Source: Paenibacillus sp. MMS18-CY102 (GTDB lineage: Bacteria > Bacillota > Bacilli > Paenibacillales > Paenibacillaceae). From it: a DNA stretch of 64,000 bases. The stretch lies in the NCBI RefSeq assembly GCF_009789195.1, contig NZ_WSTC01000017.1:1-64000 (forward strand). Direction: 5' to 3'. Of the stretch, positions 8,519-17,745 are shown in pieces (the first letter of the stretch is position 1; every line of letters begins with the position of its first letter). The translations under genes were made by a program, and so were the position numbers. The notes under the pieces are model-generated. The model searched no databases. It saw only the letters and a program-made list of their open reading frames with translations, and had not been told where the DNA came from.

Positions 8519-9772
8519 TTAACGACGGTCTTGCGGTCCGCCTACGAATACTTGCTCAGCTGTATCTAAGCCGTATGCCGTATGCAATTCACGCACAACA
8601 TCATTGAGCTTATCGCCAGCGATCACGCAGGAGCATTTGATCTCCGACGTGCTCACCATCTTAATGCTTACGCCCAGCTTCGAGATCGAGTCAAACATCG
8701 TAGCTGCCACTCCAGGATTGCTCACCATGCCAGCACCGACGATCGATACTTTCACTAGGTTAACTTCCGAAGTCGTCTCACGATATGGCACTTCGCCGCT
8801 AATGCTTTCGATAACTTCGATCGCTTTCTCGGCATCATCGCTAGACAACGTGAAGGAGAAGTCAGCTTTGCCTCCTTGAACGCCGCTCTGAACGATAATA
8901 TCAACGTCGATACCGTTATTAGCGAGTGCTCCGAATACTTTTGCGAGTACTCCTGGCACGTCTTCGACACCTAGAATACTAATGCGCGCAACGTTCTTGT
9001 CAAAAGCAATTCCACTTACGACCACGCCTTGCTCCATGACCGCTACCTCCTTCACCGTCGTTCCTTCGTTCTGGTTGAAGCTGCTGCGAACAACAAGCTT
9101 CACATTGTTGTGCTTCGCATACTCAACTGCGCGCGGATGCAATACCGCAGCACCAAGATGCGCCAGCTCCAACATTTCATCATACGAGATTTCATTCAGC
9201 TTGCGGGCACATTTCACGACACGCGGGTCTGTGGAATAAATGCCGTCAACATCTGTGAAAATCTCACAAACATCGGCTTTGATTGCAGCCGCTAAGGCAA
9301 CAGCTGTCGTGTCCGACCCGCCGCGACCGAGCGTCGTAATCTCGCCTTCTTCAGACATTCCTTGGAACCCGGCTACGATGACAATCTGGCCGTCCTCGAG
9401 CGATTTGAAAATCCGATCCGGGCGAATATCCGAAATGCGTGCTTTTGCGTGTACCGCTTCTGTTACAATCCCCGCTTGCCATCCCGTGTACGAAACCGCT
9501 TGGTGGCCGAACTGGTGTATAGTCATTGACAACAGGGCAACCGAGATCTGTTCTCCCGTCGTCAAAAGCATATCCATTTCGCGAGCTGGCGGGTTTGGGT
9601 TCAGTAGCTTCGATTGATCAATAAGATCATCCGTCGTATCTCCCATAGCAGAGACAACGACGACTACGCGGTTACCCGCTTCCTTCGTTTGAATAATTCG
9701 CTGTGCAACCCGCTGCATTCGTTCTGGTGTACCGACGGAGCTTCCGCCGAATTTCATCACAATCAACGACAA
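8519..9772 (-). CDS. lysC: Aspartate kinase
   Basis: Phosphorylates aspartate, the first step to lysine, threonine, methionine and diaminopimelate for the cell wall and spore cortex. The protein opens with the amino-acid kinase signature VMKFGGSSVGTPERM, carries LLTTGEQ and GRGGSDTTAVALAA of the catalytic domain (to about residue 250), and ends in two ACT domains that bind effector amino acids. Preferred start is TTG 9772 (417 aa, L-S-L-I-V-M-K-F-G-G), with GGGAGTG eight bases upstream; an ATG 12 codons earlier has no good ribosome site. Length matches Bacillus LysC (about 408 aa). It stands alone with its own terminator, between the starch operon and efp. Confidence 0.93.
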   Translation of the reverse strand: MSLIVMKFGGSSVGTPERMQRVAQRIIQTKEAGNRVVVVVSAMGDTTDDLIDQSKLLNPNPPAREMDMLLTTGEQISVALLSMTIHQFGHQAVSYTGWQAGIVTEAVHAKARISDIRPDRIFKSLEDGQIVIVAGFQGMSEEGEITTLGRGGSDTTAVALAAAIKADVCEIFTDVDGIYSTDPRVVKCARKLNEISYDEMLELAHLGAAVLHPRAVEYAKHNNVKLVVRSSFNQNEGTTVKEVAVMEQGVVVSGIAFDKNVARISILGVEDVPGVLAKVFGALANNGIDVDIIVQSGVQGGKADFSFTLSSDDAEKAIEVIESISGEVPYRETTSEVNLVKVSIVGAGMVSNPGVAATMFDSISKLGVSIKMVSTSEIKCSCVIAGDKLNDVVRELHTAYGLDTAEQVFVGGPQDRR

Positions 9773-9872
9773 AGCTGATTCACTCCCAACCTTGACATTA
9801 GCATACAAGACAATATTATAGCATATCAGTAGGCCATTCGGGTACTGCTGTTCTATAAATTATGCAGAAATC

Positions 9873-9903
9873 AAAAAAGCGACCCGGAAATATCCGAATC
9901 GCT
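9873..9903 (-). terminator. Rho-independent terminator of efp
   Basis: On the minus strand GCGATTCGG, loop ATATTT, CCGGGTCGC, then TTTTTT. It sits just after the efp stop. Confidence 0.87.
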
Positions 9904-9914
9904 TGTGTGGCCGA

Positions 9915-10472
9915 CTATGCGCGGGAAATATATTTGCCGTCACGCGTATCGATCAGCAGGGCATCGCCTTCGTTGATGAACATCGGAACTTGCACGCTAT
10001 GGCCCGTTTCGACCTTCGCTGCTTTCGTAGCGTTCGTCGCCGTGTTGCCTTTGATGCCTGGCTCGGTTTCGATAACTTTGAGCTCTACGCTCGTAGGCAT
10101 CGTGATACCGATAATTTCGCCGTTGTAGCTAGCGATGTTTACCGTCATGTTTTCTTTGAGGAAGTTGAGTTCCCACTCAAGTTGATCCTTCTCAAGGTTG
10201 AATTGGTCAAACGTTTCGTTGTCCATGAACGTGTACTCGGAGCCCGAGTTGTACAGGTATTGAACGGCACGGTTATCGATCTGCGCACGGCCAATGTTTT
10301 CGCCAGCACGGAACGTTCTCTCTACCGTGTTGCCGTTACGAAGGTTTTTGAGCTTGGAGCGTACGAATGCCGCGCCTTTGCCTGGTTTTACGTGTTGGAA
10401 CTCGATTACCGTGAAAATATCGCCTTCCACTTCGACGGTAAGGCCTGTTTTAAAATCGTTAACTGAGATCAC
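9915..10472 (-). CDS. efp: Translation elongation factor P
   Basis: 185 aa, the usual EF-P length. Three beta-barrel domains: KOW-like N-terminal domain 1-62, then two OB-type domains. It binds between the P and E sites of the ribosome and helps form bonds at proline stretches. The modification loop reads [10 protein letters not shown], placing the modified lysine at K32 as in Bacillus subtilis, where it carries 5-aminopentanol. The C-terminus has the conserved [23 protein letters not shown] precedes the ATG. The gene follows yqhT and aroQ, the same order as in B. subtilis (yqhS-yqhT-efp), and ends at a strong terminator. Confidence 0.97.
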   Translation of the reverse strand: MISVNDFKTGLTVEVEGDIFTVIEFQHVKPGKGAAFVRSKLKNLRNGNTVERTFRAGENIGRAQIDNRAVQYLYNSGSEYTFMDNETFDQFNLEKDQLEWELNFLKENMTVNIASYNGEIIGITMPTSVELKVIETEPGIKGNTATNATKAAKVETGHSVQVPMFINEGDALLIDTRDGKYISRA

Positions 10473-10584
10473 AGCTTATGTCCCTCCTAATAATAAGCGA
10501 AGCCTGTCCGGCTTGTTGCCTGGAGCAGTTCCTGCTATTGTTGCTCCTCATCTCCGGCGATTCACATGATTTAACGCGTCATAA

Positions 10585-11661
10585 TTAAACGCGCAACTCG
10601 GTGAGTTCCTTCGGTGACGATGTCAATATTTTAATCCCGGATTCCGTAATAACGATGTCGTCCTCAATGCGTACGCCCCCAAATCCTGGGAGGTAAATGC
10701 CCGGTTCGACCGTTACCGTCATGCCGGGTGTTAAAATCGTATCGCTTAACTTCGAAAGCCGCGGCGCTTCATGTATTTCAAGGCCGAGCCCATGGCCAAG
10801 GCTATGCCCAAATCGGTCGCCGTAGCCATATTTGGCGATAATATCACGAGATAACGCATCCGCTTCCCTTCCTGTCATGCCTGGGCGAATATGCGCCAGT
10901 GCATAAAGCTGGGCTTCTAATACGATGTTGTATATCTCGCGATGGCGGTCCGTTGCACGGCCCACGACGACGGTGCGCGTGATGTCGGAGCAGTATCCTT
11001 TGTAATACGCGCCAAAATCAAGCTTCACGAACTCGTCGGTTCCAATGATGCGTTCACTGGCTACGCCATGCGGCAATGCCGAACGTTCACCTGATGCGAC
11101 GATTGTCTCGAATGAAGGGCCAGAGGCGCCGCCTTTGCGCATGAAGGTTTCCATCTCAAGGCCGACCTCGAGCTCCGAGATGCCTGGCCGAATAATGCCA
11201 AGGGCGAACGCATAGGTGCGGTCCGCAAGCTGGGCAGCTTCTTGCATAATGGCAATCTCGTTCCCATCCTTAATCATCCGAATGCCTTCGACTAAACCGG
11301 ACACCGGGCGAAGCGCTATAGCGCCTAACTGTTTGGTCCATTCTGCGAAGTCAGCGTATGTAACATGCTCCTGCTCAAAAGCAACCTCGTTGAGCTGCTT
11401 CGACGCGAGCAAATCACGAACCGTTTCAACCGGCTTGGCCGCATGCTCTACGATCGTGATGCCCTTCGCCTGATCGGTTGCTTGCGTCACATACCGGAAG
11501 TCAGTCAGCAGCCAAATATCGTGCGCTGTTACGAGCAGCATACCGGACGATCCGGTAAATCCGCTCAAATATTTGCGATTGTGCGAATATGTCACCAACA
11601 TGGCCTCAAGGCCTGATTCCGCCAGCTTCTCGCGCAGGCGGTCCACTCTTGTGTTTGCCAT
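10585..11661 (-). CDS. M24-family Xaa-Pro peptidase (YqhT-like)
   Basis: 358 aa. N-terminal creatinase-like domain about 1-130 and pita-bread M24 catalytic domain about 135-358. The five metal ligands are present: D215 (KLDFGAYY) and D226 (CSDITRT), H290 (SLGHGLGLEIHE), E319 (TVTVEPGIY) and E333 (GVRIEDDI). It should remove residues from peptides with proline in second place, in the cytoplasm, with two Mn or Co ions. It could be an aminopeptidase or a dipeptidase; sequence alone does not separate the two. GAGGAGG lies ten bases before ATG. It sits between aroQ and efp, the conserved Bacillus order, which links a proline peptidase with the proline-stretch factor EF-P. Confidence 0.9.
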   Translation of the reverse strand: MANTRVDRLREKLAESGLEAMLVTYSHNRKYLSGFTGSSGMLLVTAHDIWLLTDFRYVTQATDQAKGITIVEHAAKPVETVRDLLASKQLNEVAFEQEHVTYADFAEWTKQLGAIALRPVSGLVEGIRMIKDGNEIAIMQEAAQLADRTYAFALGIIRPGISELEVGLEMETFMRKGGASGPSFETIVASGERSALPHGVASERIIGTDEFVKLDFGAYYKGYCSDITRTVVVGRATDRHREIYNIVLEAQLYALAHIRPGMTGREADALSRDIIAKYGYGDRFGHSLGHGLGLEIHEAPRLSKLSDTILTPGMTVTVEPGIYLPGFGGVRIEDDIVITESGIKILTSSPKELTELRV

Positions 11662-11709
11662 CTAAGTTAAGCCTCCTCGCACATTCAAGCGAATGCTTGC
11701 TTGCTTTCG

Positions 11710-12150
11710 TTAAGCCCGTTCCAAATAGGAAGCGAGCGCACGCAGCCCCAACAGGTAGCTGTCTGCCCCGAACCCTGCGATTTGCCCAACTGCCACTGGT
11801 GCGATGACCGAGTGATGCCGGAACTCCTCGCGCTTGTGAATGTTAGACAGATGCACTTCTACAACCGGCAAAGCAACGGTACTCAGCGCATCACGCAGCG
11901 CGTAGCTGTAATGGGTGAGCGCACCTGGGTTGATCAGAAAACCATCCGCATGGCCGAAAGCTTCATGAATCTTGTCGATAAGCGCACCTTCATGATTCGA
12001 TTGATAAAAATCAATGGCTAAGCCCAGCTCTTCCCCTAGCGCGCGAACGCGCTGTTCGATCGCCGGCAGCGTGTCCGTTCCATAGATGCCTGGCTCCCTA
12101 ACGCCCAGCATATTAAGGTTCGGGCCGTTAAGCACGATTATTTTGCGCAT
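11710..12150 (-). CDS. aroQ: Type II 3-dehydroquinate dehydratase
   Basis: 146 aa, standard length for the dodecameric type II enzyme. It converts 3-dehydroquinate to 3-dehydroshikimate in the shikimate pathway. The opening [19 protein letters not shown] carries the active-site arginine R18 and tyrosine Y23; [14 protein letters not shown] carries the catalytic H100. AAGGAGGTG sits four bases before ATG. It corresponds to yqhS in B. subtilis by position. The 48-base gap to yqhT suggests co-transcription. Confidence 0.96.
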   Translation of the reverse strand: MRKIIVLNGPNLNMLGVREPGIYGTDTLPAIEQRVRALGEELGLAIDFYQSNHEGALIDKIHEAFGHADGFLINPGALTHYSYALRDALSTVALPVVEVHLSNIHKREEFRHHSVIAPVAVGQIAGFGADSYLLGLRALASYLERA

Positions 12151-12260
12151 GCTGCACCTCCTTGCGGCAATTGCCGCTCTCTCCCGCGCAAAAGTCCATT
12201 AGCATTTTACCACAGGCTTTAGCCGTTTGAGAAGAGTTTCCTGCGCAGCCAGCCGAATCG

Positions 12261-12857
12261 TTACGCTTTGCTCTGGCTAGCTTTGGAACCAATCGGCTCT
12301 CGCGAAGCTTCATCCGTAAATTCAAATGCGATGGAATAGCCGATAAATACCCCCCACAGCGTGAACACGCACAACTCGGTTAGAAGCGTATCCCACCCGA
12401 TGACTGATAACGCAGGCGTCATTTTCATCACAGGTCCGGCCACAGCAAAAATAGCGACCCACCAGAGCAATCCATAAATGATGCCCATATAGGGCCCGGC
12501 CAGCCTTCCGAACAATGCGTAATAGAGCAGCGAAGCAATCATGCTAAACACGATGAATACCGCGATGCCAGCAGCGTAGCCCCACCCGGTATCTAGAAAG
12601 CTATGTTTGAAAAATGGCTCGGCCAGCATGCCCGGAATAACTTTAGTAAATTGGAGCCAATACGATAACCCGCGTACTACACCCCACAATAATCCTGCAA
12701 AGAAACCAAGCGACAAACAAAAAGCAACTGGATTCGTATGCTTTTTGCTTGAATCGTTCGGATTGCTGCGGCTATCGCTTGCATGCCCTCTTGCTTGTTG
12801 TTTCTCCGTATTGGCTTGCGGGCTCCATATTACTGCATGTTTCTGTTGTCGTGGCAT
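12261..12857 (-). CDS. yqhR: YqhR-like conserved membrane protein
   Basis: 198 aa from the preferred start MPRQQKHAVIW. The frame stays open to 13028, but the added N-terminus (rich in Cys and Arg) has no ribosome site match and overlaps the promoter region of the divergent yqhQ. Residues about 45-198 hold four hydrophobic segments: AFCLSLGFFAGLLWGVVRG, AAGIAVFIVFSMIASLLYY, GIIYGLLWWVAIFAVAG and TELCVFTLWGVFIGYSIAF. The soluble N-terminus is polar. Its function is unknown; it is placed as YqhR because it lies between aroQ and divergent yqhQ as in Bacillus. Confidence 0.72.
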   Translation of the reverse strand: MPRQQKHAVIWSPQANTEKQQARGHASDSRSNPNDSSKKHTNPVAFCLSLGFFAGLLWGVVRGLSYWLQFTKVIPGMLAEPFFKHSFLDTGWGYAAGIAVFIVFSMIASLLYYALFGRLAGPYMGIIYGLLWWVAIFAVAGPVMKMTPALSVIGWDTLLTELCVFTLWGVFIGYSIAFEFTDEASREPIGSKASQSKA

Positions 12858-13044
12858 ACGCGCCTCACGCCCTTTCATTTCCTTGTACTTGTATGTGCAG
12901 GTATCCTTCACTAGTATGGCAAGTTCATCCCATCGGTAACCGCAACGCCGGGTGTACGGTGGCAAACGGCGGTTTAATGAAGTACAATAGAGAAAGCCGC
13001 ATGAAAAGCAGGCTCTATGCATAAACAAGGAAGGTGAACTCCTT

Positions 13045-14019
13045 TTGCCGCAATCAAACAGTATCTACGGGGGACAAGCCGTCATTGAAGGCGTTATGTT
13101 CGCAGGAAAGCATGTGAACGTCACGGCTGTCCGCCGCAAAACCAATCAAGAAATCGTTTATTACGAAGTTCCACGCACAACGAAAAATTGGATAAAACCA
13201 TTAAAACGCATTCCACTCGTTCGCGGAGTCGTCGGCATACTGGAGTCCAGTGCAAAAGGCTCCCAGCATTTGAACTTCTCCGTAGAAACCTACGCAGCCG
13301 ATGAGCTAGAGCCAGAACCTGCGGGCGGAGATGCTGCAATAAGCGCAGCGGACAAGCCTAAGAAATCCGGGCTAAGCCTTAGCGCAATCGTCGGAGTGGC
13401 CGTTGCCGGCATCATCTCCTTCGTCGTAGGCAAGGCAATTTTCACTCTCGTGCCTGCGATGGTTGAACAGTTGCTATTTGGGCAAGCATTCGAGAATATA
13501 CTATTACACAACCTTATTGAGGGCCTTATCAAAATCGTCTTCCTGCTCTGCTATCTTTACGCTATTTCATTAACGCCAATCGTAAAACGGCTCTTCCAAT
13601 ACCATGGCGCAGAGCATAAGGTCATTAGCGCTTATGAGGCAGGCGTCGAATTGACAGTCAAAAATGTCCAACGGTTTAACACGCTGCATTATCGCTGCGG
13701 CAGCAGCTTCATCGTATTTTCCATACTCGTTGGGGTAATCGTATACTCCTTCTTCCATTGGGATTCGATGTGGGAGCGCATCTACTTGCGCTTGCTGCTA
13801 TTGCCAGTTGTTCTTGGCGTTTCGTACGAAGTGCTTCGCTTCACGAACGCATTAAGGGAAGTTCCTGTTCTGCGTTTCCTCGGCTACCCTGGCTTGTGGC
13901 TTCAGAAGCTTACGACCAAGGAGCCGACTGACGATCAGGTTGCTGTCTCGATCGCTTCCTTCAATCGGATGCGCGAGCTCGACCGCCAGATGGAGCAGTC
14001 CAGCATCAAGGCATCATAA
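13045..14019 (+). CDS. yqhQ: DUF1385 membrane protein YqhQ
   Basis: 324 aa, start TTG with AAGGAAGGTGA upstream. The DUF1385 signature is clear: SIYGGQAVIEGVMFAGKHVN at the N-terminus and YHGAEHKVISAYEAGVELT in the middle, then a Cys-containing RFNTLHYRCGSSF. Membrane segments lie near residues 112-135, 150-185, 225-245 and 252-272. The role is not established; the family is widespread in Firmicutes and plants. The start region diverges from yqhR, and yqhP follows after 42 bases, so yqhQ and yqhP probably form one transcript ending at the hairpin near 14404. Confidence 0.9.
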   Translation: MPQSNSIYGGQAVIEGVMFAGKHVNVTAVRRKTNQEIVYYEVPRTTKNWIKPLKRIPLVRGVVGILESSAKGSQHLNFSVETYAADELEPEPAGGDAAISAADKPKKSGLSLSAIVGVAVAGIISFVVGKAIFTLVPAMVEQLLFGQAFENILLHNLIEGLIKIVFLLCYLYAISLTPIVKRLFQYHGAEHKVISAYEAGVELTVKNVQRFNTLHYRCGSSFIVFSILVGVIVYSFFHWDSMWERIYLRLLLLPVVLGVSYEVLRFTNALREVPVLRFLGYPGLWLQKLTTKEPTDDQVAVSIASFNRMRELDRQMEQSSIKAS

Positions 14020-14061
14020 CGTTCGAATGATGTTGATTTGGCACCAGAAAGGGTGATGAGG

Positions 14062-14388
14062 ATGGTACGGCGGAATAAGGATGCAGCGTGGGGCATCGTC
14101 GTGGCGGCTTTAATCGTCTTAGGCCTCGTTCAAATGATTTCCCAAATTATGCGAACGGGCCAATGGAGTGCGGTTCTGATCCCAGTCATCGTGCTGGGCG
14201 CTGTATTTGTGCTTTATAAATATCCGCCTGGTGGCCGTGCCCGTGCCTATCGCGCAAGCAATGGGCGCAAGCAGGCAGGCAGGCCTTCACGCAACGCTGC
14301 CAAGCCTCGTTCGCGCAGCAGCAAAACCGTCCCTTTCAAAGTAATCGAGGGCGGCAAGGATGATGATCATTTTCCTCGTTACCACTAA
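14062..14388 (+). CDS. yqhP: YqhP-like small membrane protein (SA1362 family)
   Basis: 108 aa from ATG 14062, chosen because AAAGGG lies eight bases upstream; an in-frame TTG at 14038 would add eight residues. Two membrane segments are visible (AAWGIVVAALIVLGLVQM and WSAVLIPVIVLGAVFVLY) followed by a basic, low-complexity tail rich in Arg, Lys and Ser and ending in KDDDHFPRYH. Similar small proteins follow yqhQ in Bacillus. No function is known. The call rests on position, two-helix layout and the basic tail. Confidence 0.65.
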   Translation: MVRRNKDAAWGIVVAALIVLGLVQMISQIMRTGQWSAVLIPVIVLGAVFVLYKYPPGGRARAYRASNGRKQAGRPSRNAAKPRSRSSKTVPFKVIEGGKDDDHFPRYH

Positions 14389-14403
14389 ATAACGAGCGCA
14401 GCG

Positions 14404-14448
14404 AAAAGGCTGCTTTCTCTCGCATACGCGGAAGAAAGCAGCCTTTTC
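14404..14448. terminator. Bidirectional terminator between yqhP and mntR
   Basis: AAAAGGCTGCTTTCT and AGAAAGCAGCCTTTT form a 15-base stem with A and T runs on the two sides, so it can act for both converging genes. Confidence 0.85.
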
Positions 14449-14461
14449 TATGTTCATTTCC

Positions 14462-14884
14462 TTATTCGTTATCCATCTGGCTTCGAATCGCTCTGAACTC
14501 TTCAAGCCTGGTGCTATCATGCCGAAAATACTCCACAAGCGTCTCAATGCATGTGATGGAGTCCCAGCTCAAATGATGCTCGATCCCTTCAACATCACGA
14601 TATATGTTCTCTTCCTGTACACCAATAATCTCTAGAAACGATTCCAATAGCTGATGTCGATCAACGAGCCTCTTGCCCATTTTCTTGCCTTTGTTCGTCA
14701 ACACAAGCCCGCGATATTTCTCATAAATCAGATAGTTGTCCTTATCGAGCTTCTGGATCATCTTCGTCACAGATGACGGATGTACCTCAAGCCCTTCCGC
14801 AATATCAGAAACACGCGCATAGCCCTTCTCGTCTATCAGCTTGTATATCCGCTCCAAATAATCTTCCATGCTCGGTGTCGGCAC
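14462..14884 (-). CDS. mntR: Manganese-responsive repressor MntR
   Basis: 140 aa from GTG 14884, chosen because AGGGGG lies seven bases upstream and the result, [14 protein letters not shown], matches the known Bacillus MntR start; the open frame continues to 14947 without support. DtxR/MntR family: winged helix about 4-70, dimerisation domain 71-140. All six Mn ligands of the B. subtilis protein fall at the same numbers here: D8, E11, H77, E99, E102, H103 (VEGIEHH). It represses manganese uptake genes when Mn is plentiful. No Mn transporter is visible nearby; the znu genes 2 kb away are more likely zinc-controlled. Confidence 0.95.
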   Translation of the reverse strand: MPTPSMEDYLERIYKLIDEKGYARVSDIAEGLEVHPSSVTKMIQKLDKDNYLIYEKYRGLVLTNKGKKMGKRLVDRHQLLESFLEIIGVQEENIYRDVEGIEHHLSWDSITCIETLVEYFRHDSTRLEEFRAIRSQMDNE

Positions 14885-15095
14885 TGGAGAACCCCCTAAC
14901 TTCCAATGTGCACCTTGTCTCACGGCGCTGCTCCTAGTATCATACAACGTTCACCACGCAACTGCAACCGCATCGTCACTGCGAGAAACCCAAATGTTAC
15001 CTTCTGTTCACAGGTTTGGCCCCTAGCTGAACACCGCACACTAACCAGTGTAGCAATGGACTGATTTCATTTTAATTAAGCAAGGAGGCTGCCTA

Positions 15096-16175
15096 ATGGG
15101 TACAACCGTGCTAGACCGGCCTGCGCCGCCGGCTACGAAACCTAAGCCAAAACCGTCCTTTATTCCCGATCTGATTTACTTTGAACCAAAGGCGCTCGAC
15201 TATCCAAAAGGCAGGCGCATCTGGGACTGGGCGCAACAGGAAGGAATCCCTTACCGGATGACTTCCAGCCATAATCGCATCACGAATTTGCCTGGCGATA
15301 CAGAACTTGAGCAGTATAAAATGGCGAAACGGACATTGGTCGTAGGTATCCGCAAAACATTAAAGTTTGATACGTCCAAGCCCTCTGCTGAGTATGCCAT
15401 TCCGATCGCGACAGGCTGTATGGGCCATTGCCATTATTGTTATTTGCAGACGACGCTTGGGGCAAAGCCTTACATTCGCATCTATGTGAACACCGACGAC
15501 ATTATGGATGCCGCTCGAGGCTACATCGAGGAACGCAAGCCAGAAATCACGCGGTTCGAAGCAGCCTGTACCTCTGATCCCGTCGGGCTAGAGCCGATTA
15601 GCGGCAGCTTGCGCGAACTCATCGAGTTCATGGCCGATCAGGAATACGGAAGGCTTCGGTTCGTAACGAAATTTCATCACGTTGACTCCTTATTGGATGC
15701 CAAGCACAATGGCCACACCCGCATCCGTTTCAGCGTGAACAGCAAATATGTCATTCGCCATTTTGAGCCGAATACGTCGCGATTCGAGGAGCGCATCGAA
15801 GCGGCGGGCAAGGTAGCGCGCGCCGGTTATCCTCTCGGATTCATTATCGCGCCCATTATTTGGCATGATGGCTGGGAAGAAGGTTACGGCGAGCTTATTG
15901 AACAGCTGGCATCGGCACTTCCACCCGAGGCCAAGCAGAACTTAACGTTTGAACTCATTCAGCATCGATTCACGAAGACAGCCAAAAATGTAATAGAGCG
16001 GCGATATCCGAAAACAAAGCTAGAGATGGATATCGAGAAGCGCAAGTATAAATGGGGACGCTGGGGACAAGGGAAATACGTTTATCCCGATGAACAAGCA
16101 GATGCGCTCCGCATGTATTTATCGGAGCGCATCTTCGAGCATTTCCCTGAATCGACGATCGATTATTTTACGTAA
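15096..16175 (+). CDS. splB: Spore photoproduct lyase
   Basis: 359 aa radical-SAM enzyme that reverses the spore photoproduct thymine dimer during germination. The iron-sulfur motif CMGHCHYC has C108, C112 and C115; C158 in FEAACTSDP corresponds to the hydrogen-donor C141 of B. subtilis SplB, with the same spacing. Barrel about 95-330. AAGGAGG lies nine bases before ATG. In B. subtilis splA lies upstream and sigma-G drives the operon; no splA is visible here, and 14885-15095 contains no other gene. The gene converges on ccdA with four bases between stop codons. Confidence 0.95.
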   Translation: MGTTVLDRPAPPATKPKPKPSFIPDLIYFEPKALDYPKGRRIWDWAQQEGIPYRMTSSHNRITNLPGDTELEQYKMAKRTLVVGIRKTLKFDTSKPSAEYAIPIATGCMGHCHYCYLQTTLGAKPYIRIYVNTDDIMDAARGYIEERKPEITRFEAACTSDPVGLEPISGSLRELIEFMADQEYGRLRFVTKFHHVDSLLDAKHNGHTRIRFSVNSKYVIRHFEPNTSRFEERIEAAGKVARAGYPLGFIIAPIIWHDGWEEGYGELIEQLASALPPEAKQNLTFELIQHRFTKTAKNVIERRYPKTKLEMDIEKRKYKWGRWGQGKYVYPDEQADALRMYLSERIFEHFPESTIDYFT

Positions 16176-16179
16176 AACG

Positions 16180-16899
16180 TTAAATCTTCATCCAATCCGG
16201 CGTAATCATGTTCAGCCAGATCGTAATCTCCGTCATACGGTCCGTGAACAATAAAATGCCCATCAGAATCATAACGGCTCCACCGAGCTTCATCAGCTTA
16301 TCGGAATACTTTAACACCCATCTCGTCGAGCCGACGAAGAAGGCTAGCACAAAGAATGGAATGGCAAAGCCAAGTGCGTATGCCGTTGTCATTTGGAACC
16401 AAGTGCCTGGAGAAGATGCGGCAAGCGCCAGAATAGCGGTCAGAACCGGCCCCATACATGGTGACCAGCCGGCTGAGAATCCGATTCCGAAAATAAACGC
16501 CCCGATATAGCTCGGTTTTTTCAGCCGCAGATGCAGCTTACGGTCTTTCATGAGCGCCTGCGGCTGGAACAGCCCGATTAAGAACAGGCCCATCAAAATA
16601 ATAAGAATCGCTGACAGCTGGCGAATCAATGACTCATACTCACTGAAGAAATCTGCAAAACGATTCGTTCCGTAACCAAGCGTGTAAAACACGACTGAAA
16701 ATCCAAGCAGGAAGAAAAAGGTATGCGTCATTGTACGCCAACGCACGCTGCCGCTTTTCTCGCTTGATTTGAGATCGGTAACGGATACGCCTGTTATGTA
16801 GGATAAATACGATGGATATAAGGGCAAGCAGCAAGGCGAGATAAACGATGCGATCCCTGCTGCGAAAGCAAGCCCTGTATTAACGTCCGTCAATTCCAT
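16180..16899 (-). CDS. ccdA: Cytochrome c biogenesis thiol transporter CcdA
   Basis: 239 aa, DsbD-type membrane protein with about six helices that carries reducing power from cytoplasmic thioredoxin across the membrane for haem attachment to cytochrome c and, in Bacillus, for spore cortex formation. The redox cysteines lie in FISPCCLPLYPSYL (C23, C24) and AGWSPCMGPVL (C148). Length matches B. subtilis CcdA (235 aa). It is followed upstream on the same strand by znuB across a 36-base gap, so it may be read with the zinc operon, although the functions are not obviously linked. Confidence 0.92.
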   Translation of the reverse strand: MELTDVNTGLAFAAGIASFISPCCLPLYPSYLSYITGVSVTDLKSSEKSGSVRWRTMTHTFFFLLGFSVVFYTLGYGTNRFADFFSEYESLIRQLSAILIILMGLFLIGLFQPQALMKDRKLHLRLKKPSYIGAFIFGIGFSAGWSPCMGPVLTAILALAASSPGTWFQMTTAYALGFAIPFFVLAFFVGSTRWVLKYSDKLMKLGGAVMILMGILLFTDRMTEITIWLNMITPDWMKI

Positions 16900-16935
16900 T
16901 CCCTCCAGTCTCTGGCCTTGCGCTCACTGCTACAG

Positions 16936-17745
16936 TTACCCGCTTGTACGAAAACGGGTTCTGCCCAGCAGCATCACAAGCAGAATCGCAATGAGCAGCA
17001 AAACGATGGTCGCCCCTGGCGCAAGATTCCACACGCCAGCAATTAACAAGCCAGCAATGACCGCGATCTCTGCAACGATTACAACGATAAATACGGATTG
17101 CCGGAAGCTGCGGGCTGCTACAAGGCTGCATGCAGCCGGAATTGTTAACAGCGCAGATATGAGCAGAGCACCAACGATTTTGATCGAGGCACTGATGACT
17201 AATGCAGTGAGCACACTCATCATCAAGTTGTAATACCGTACGGGCAACCCATTAACAGCAGCCGCATCCTCATCGAAAGTAAGCAGGAATAACTCTTTCA
17301 CATGCAAGCGCAGTAGCACGAGCACGACAACGGTCACTGCGCCAATAACGATGAGATCCATGTTATCGAGTGTGTAGATGCTGCCGAATAAATAACTGGA
17401 GACGTTGACGTTGAACCCCATGCCCAGTGTAAAAAACAACGAGGCGAGCGCGACTCCGCCTGACATAATAATCGCAATTGAAAGCTCGGCGTACGTCTTA
17501 TAGGCTTTACGCAGCTTCTCAATCGCGAAGGAAGCGGCCAGTGCGAATATCAGCCCGACTGCAATGGGGTACACACCGATCAGAAACCCTAACGCTACGC
17601 CTGCAATCGACACATGCGCGAGCGTGTCCCCGATCATCGATAACCTGCGCAAAACGAGAAACAGCCCCATTAACGGGCCTGTTACCCCAATTAATAAACC
17701 GCCAATAAGTGCGCGTTGAAAAAACTCAGTTGTTAAGATTTCCAA
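16936..17745 (-). CDS. znuB: Zinc ABC transporter permease
   Basis: 269 aa ABC-3 family permease with about eight hydrophobic segments, opening FFQRALIGGLLIGVTGPLMG and carrying RRLSMIGDTLAHVSIAGVAL, the stretch that contacts the ATPase. It forms the channel for metal uptake with ZnuC and ZnuA. Its start overlaps the end of znuC by 20 bases, which indicates translational coupling. Zinc is preferred over manganese because of the ZnuC tail and the Zur-like box upstream, but family members for Mn look similar. Confidence 0.87.
   Translation of the reverse strand: MEILTTEFFQRALIGGLLIGVTGPLMGLFLVLRRLSMIGDTLAHVSIAGVALGFLIGVYPIAVGLIFALAASFAIEKLRKAYKTYAELSIAIIMSGGVALASLFFTLGMGFNVNVSSYLFGSIYTLDNMDLIVIGAVTVVVLVLLRLHVKELFLLTFDEDAAAVNGLPVRYYNLMMSVLTALVISASIKIVGALLISALLTIPAACSLVAARSFRQSVFIVVIVAEIAVIAGLLIAGVWNLAPGATIVLLLIAILLVMLLGRTRFRTSG

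Noticed and set aside
12858-13028. N-terminal extension of the YqhR-like protein
   Set aside because: No ribosome site, unusual Cys/Arg-rich residues, and overlap with the yqhQ promoter region.
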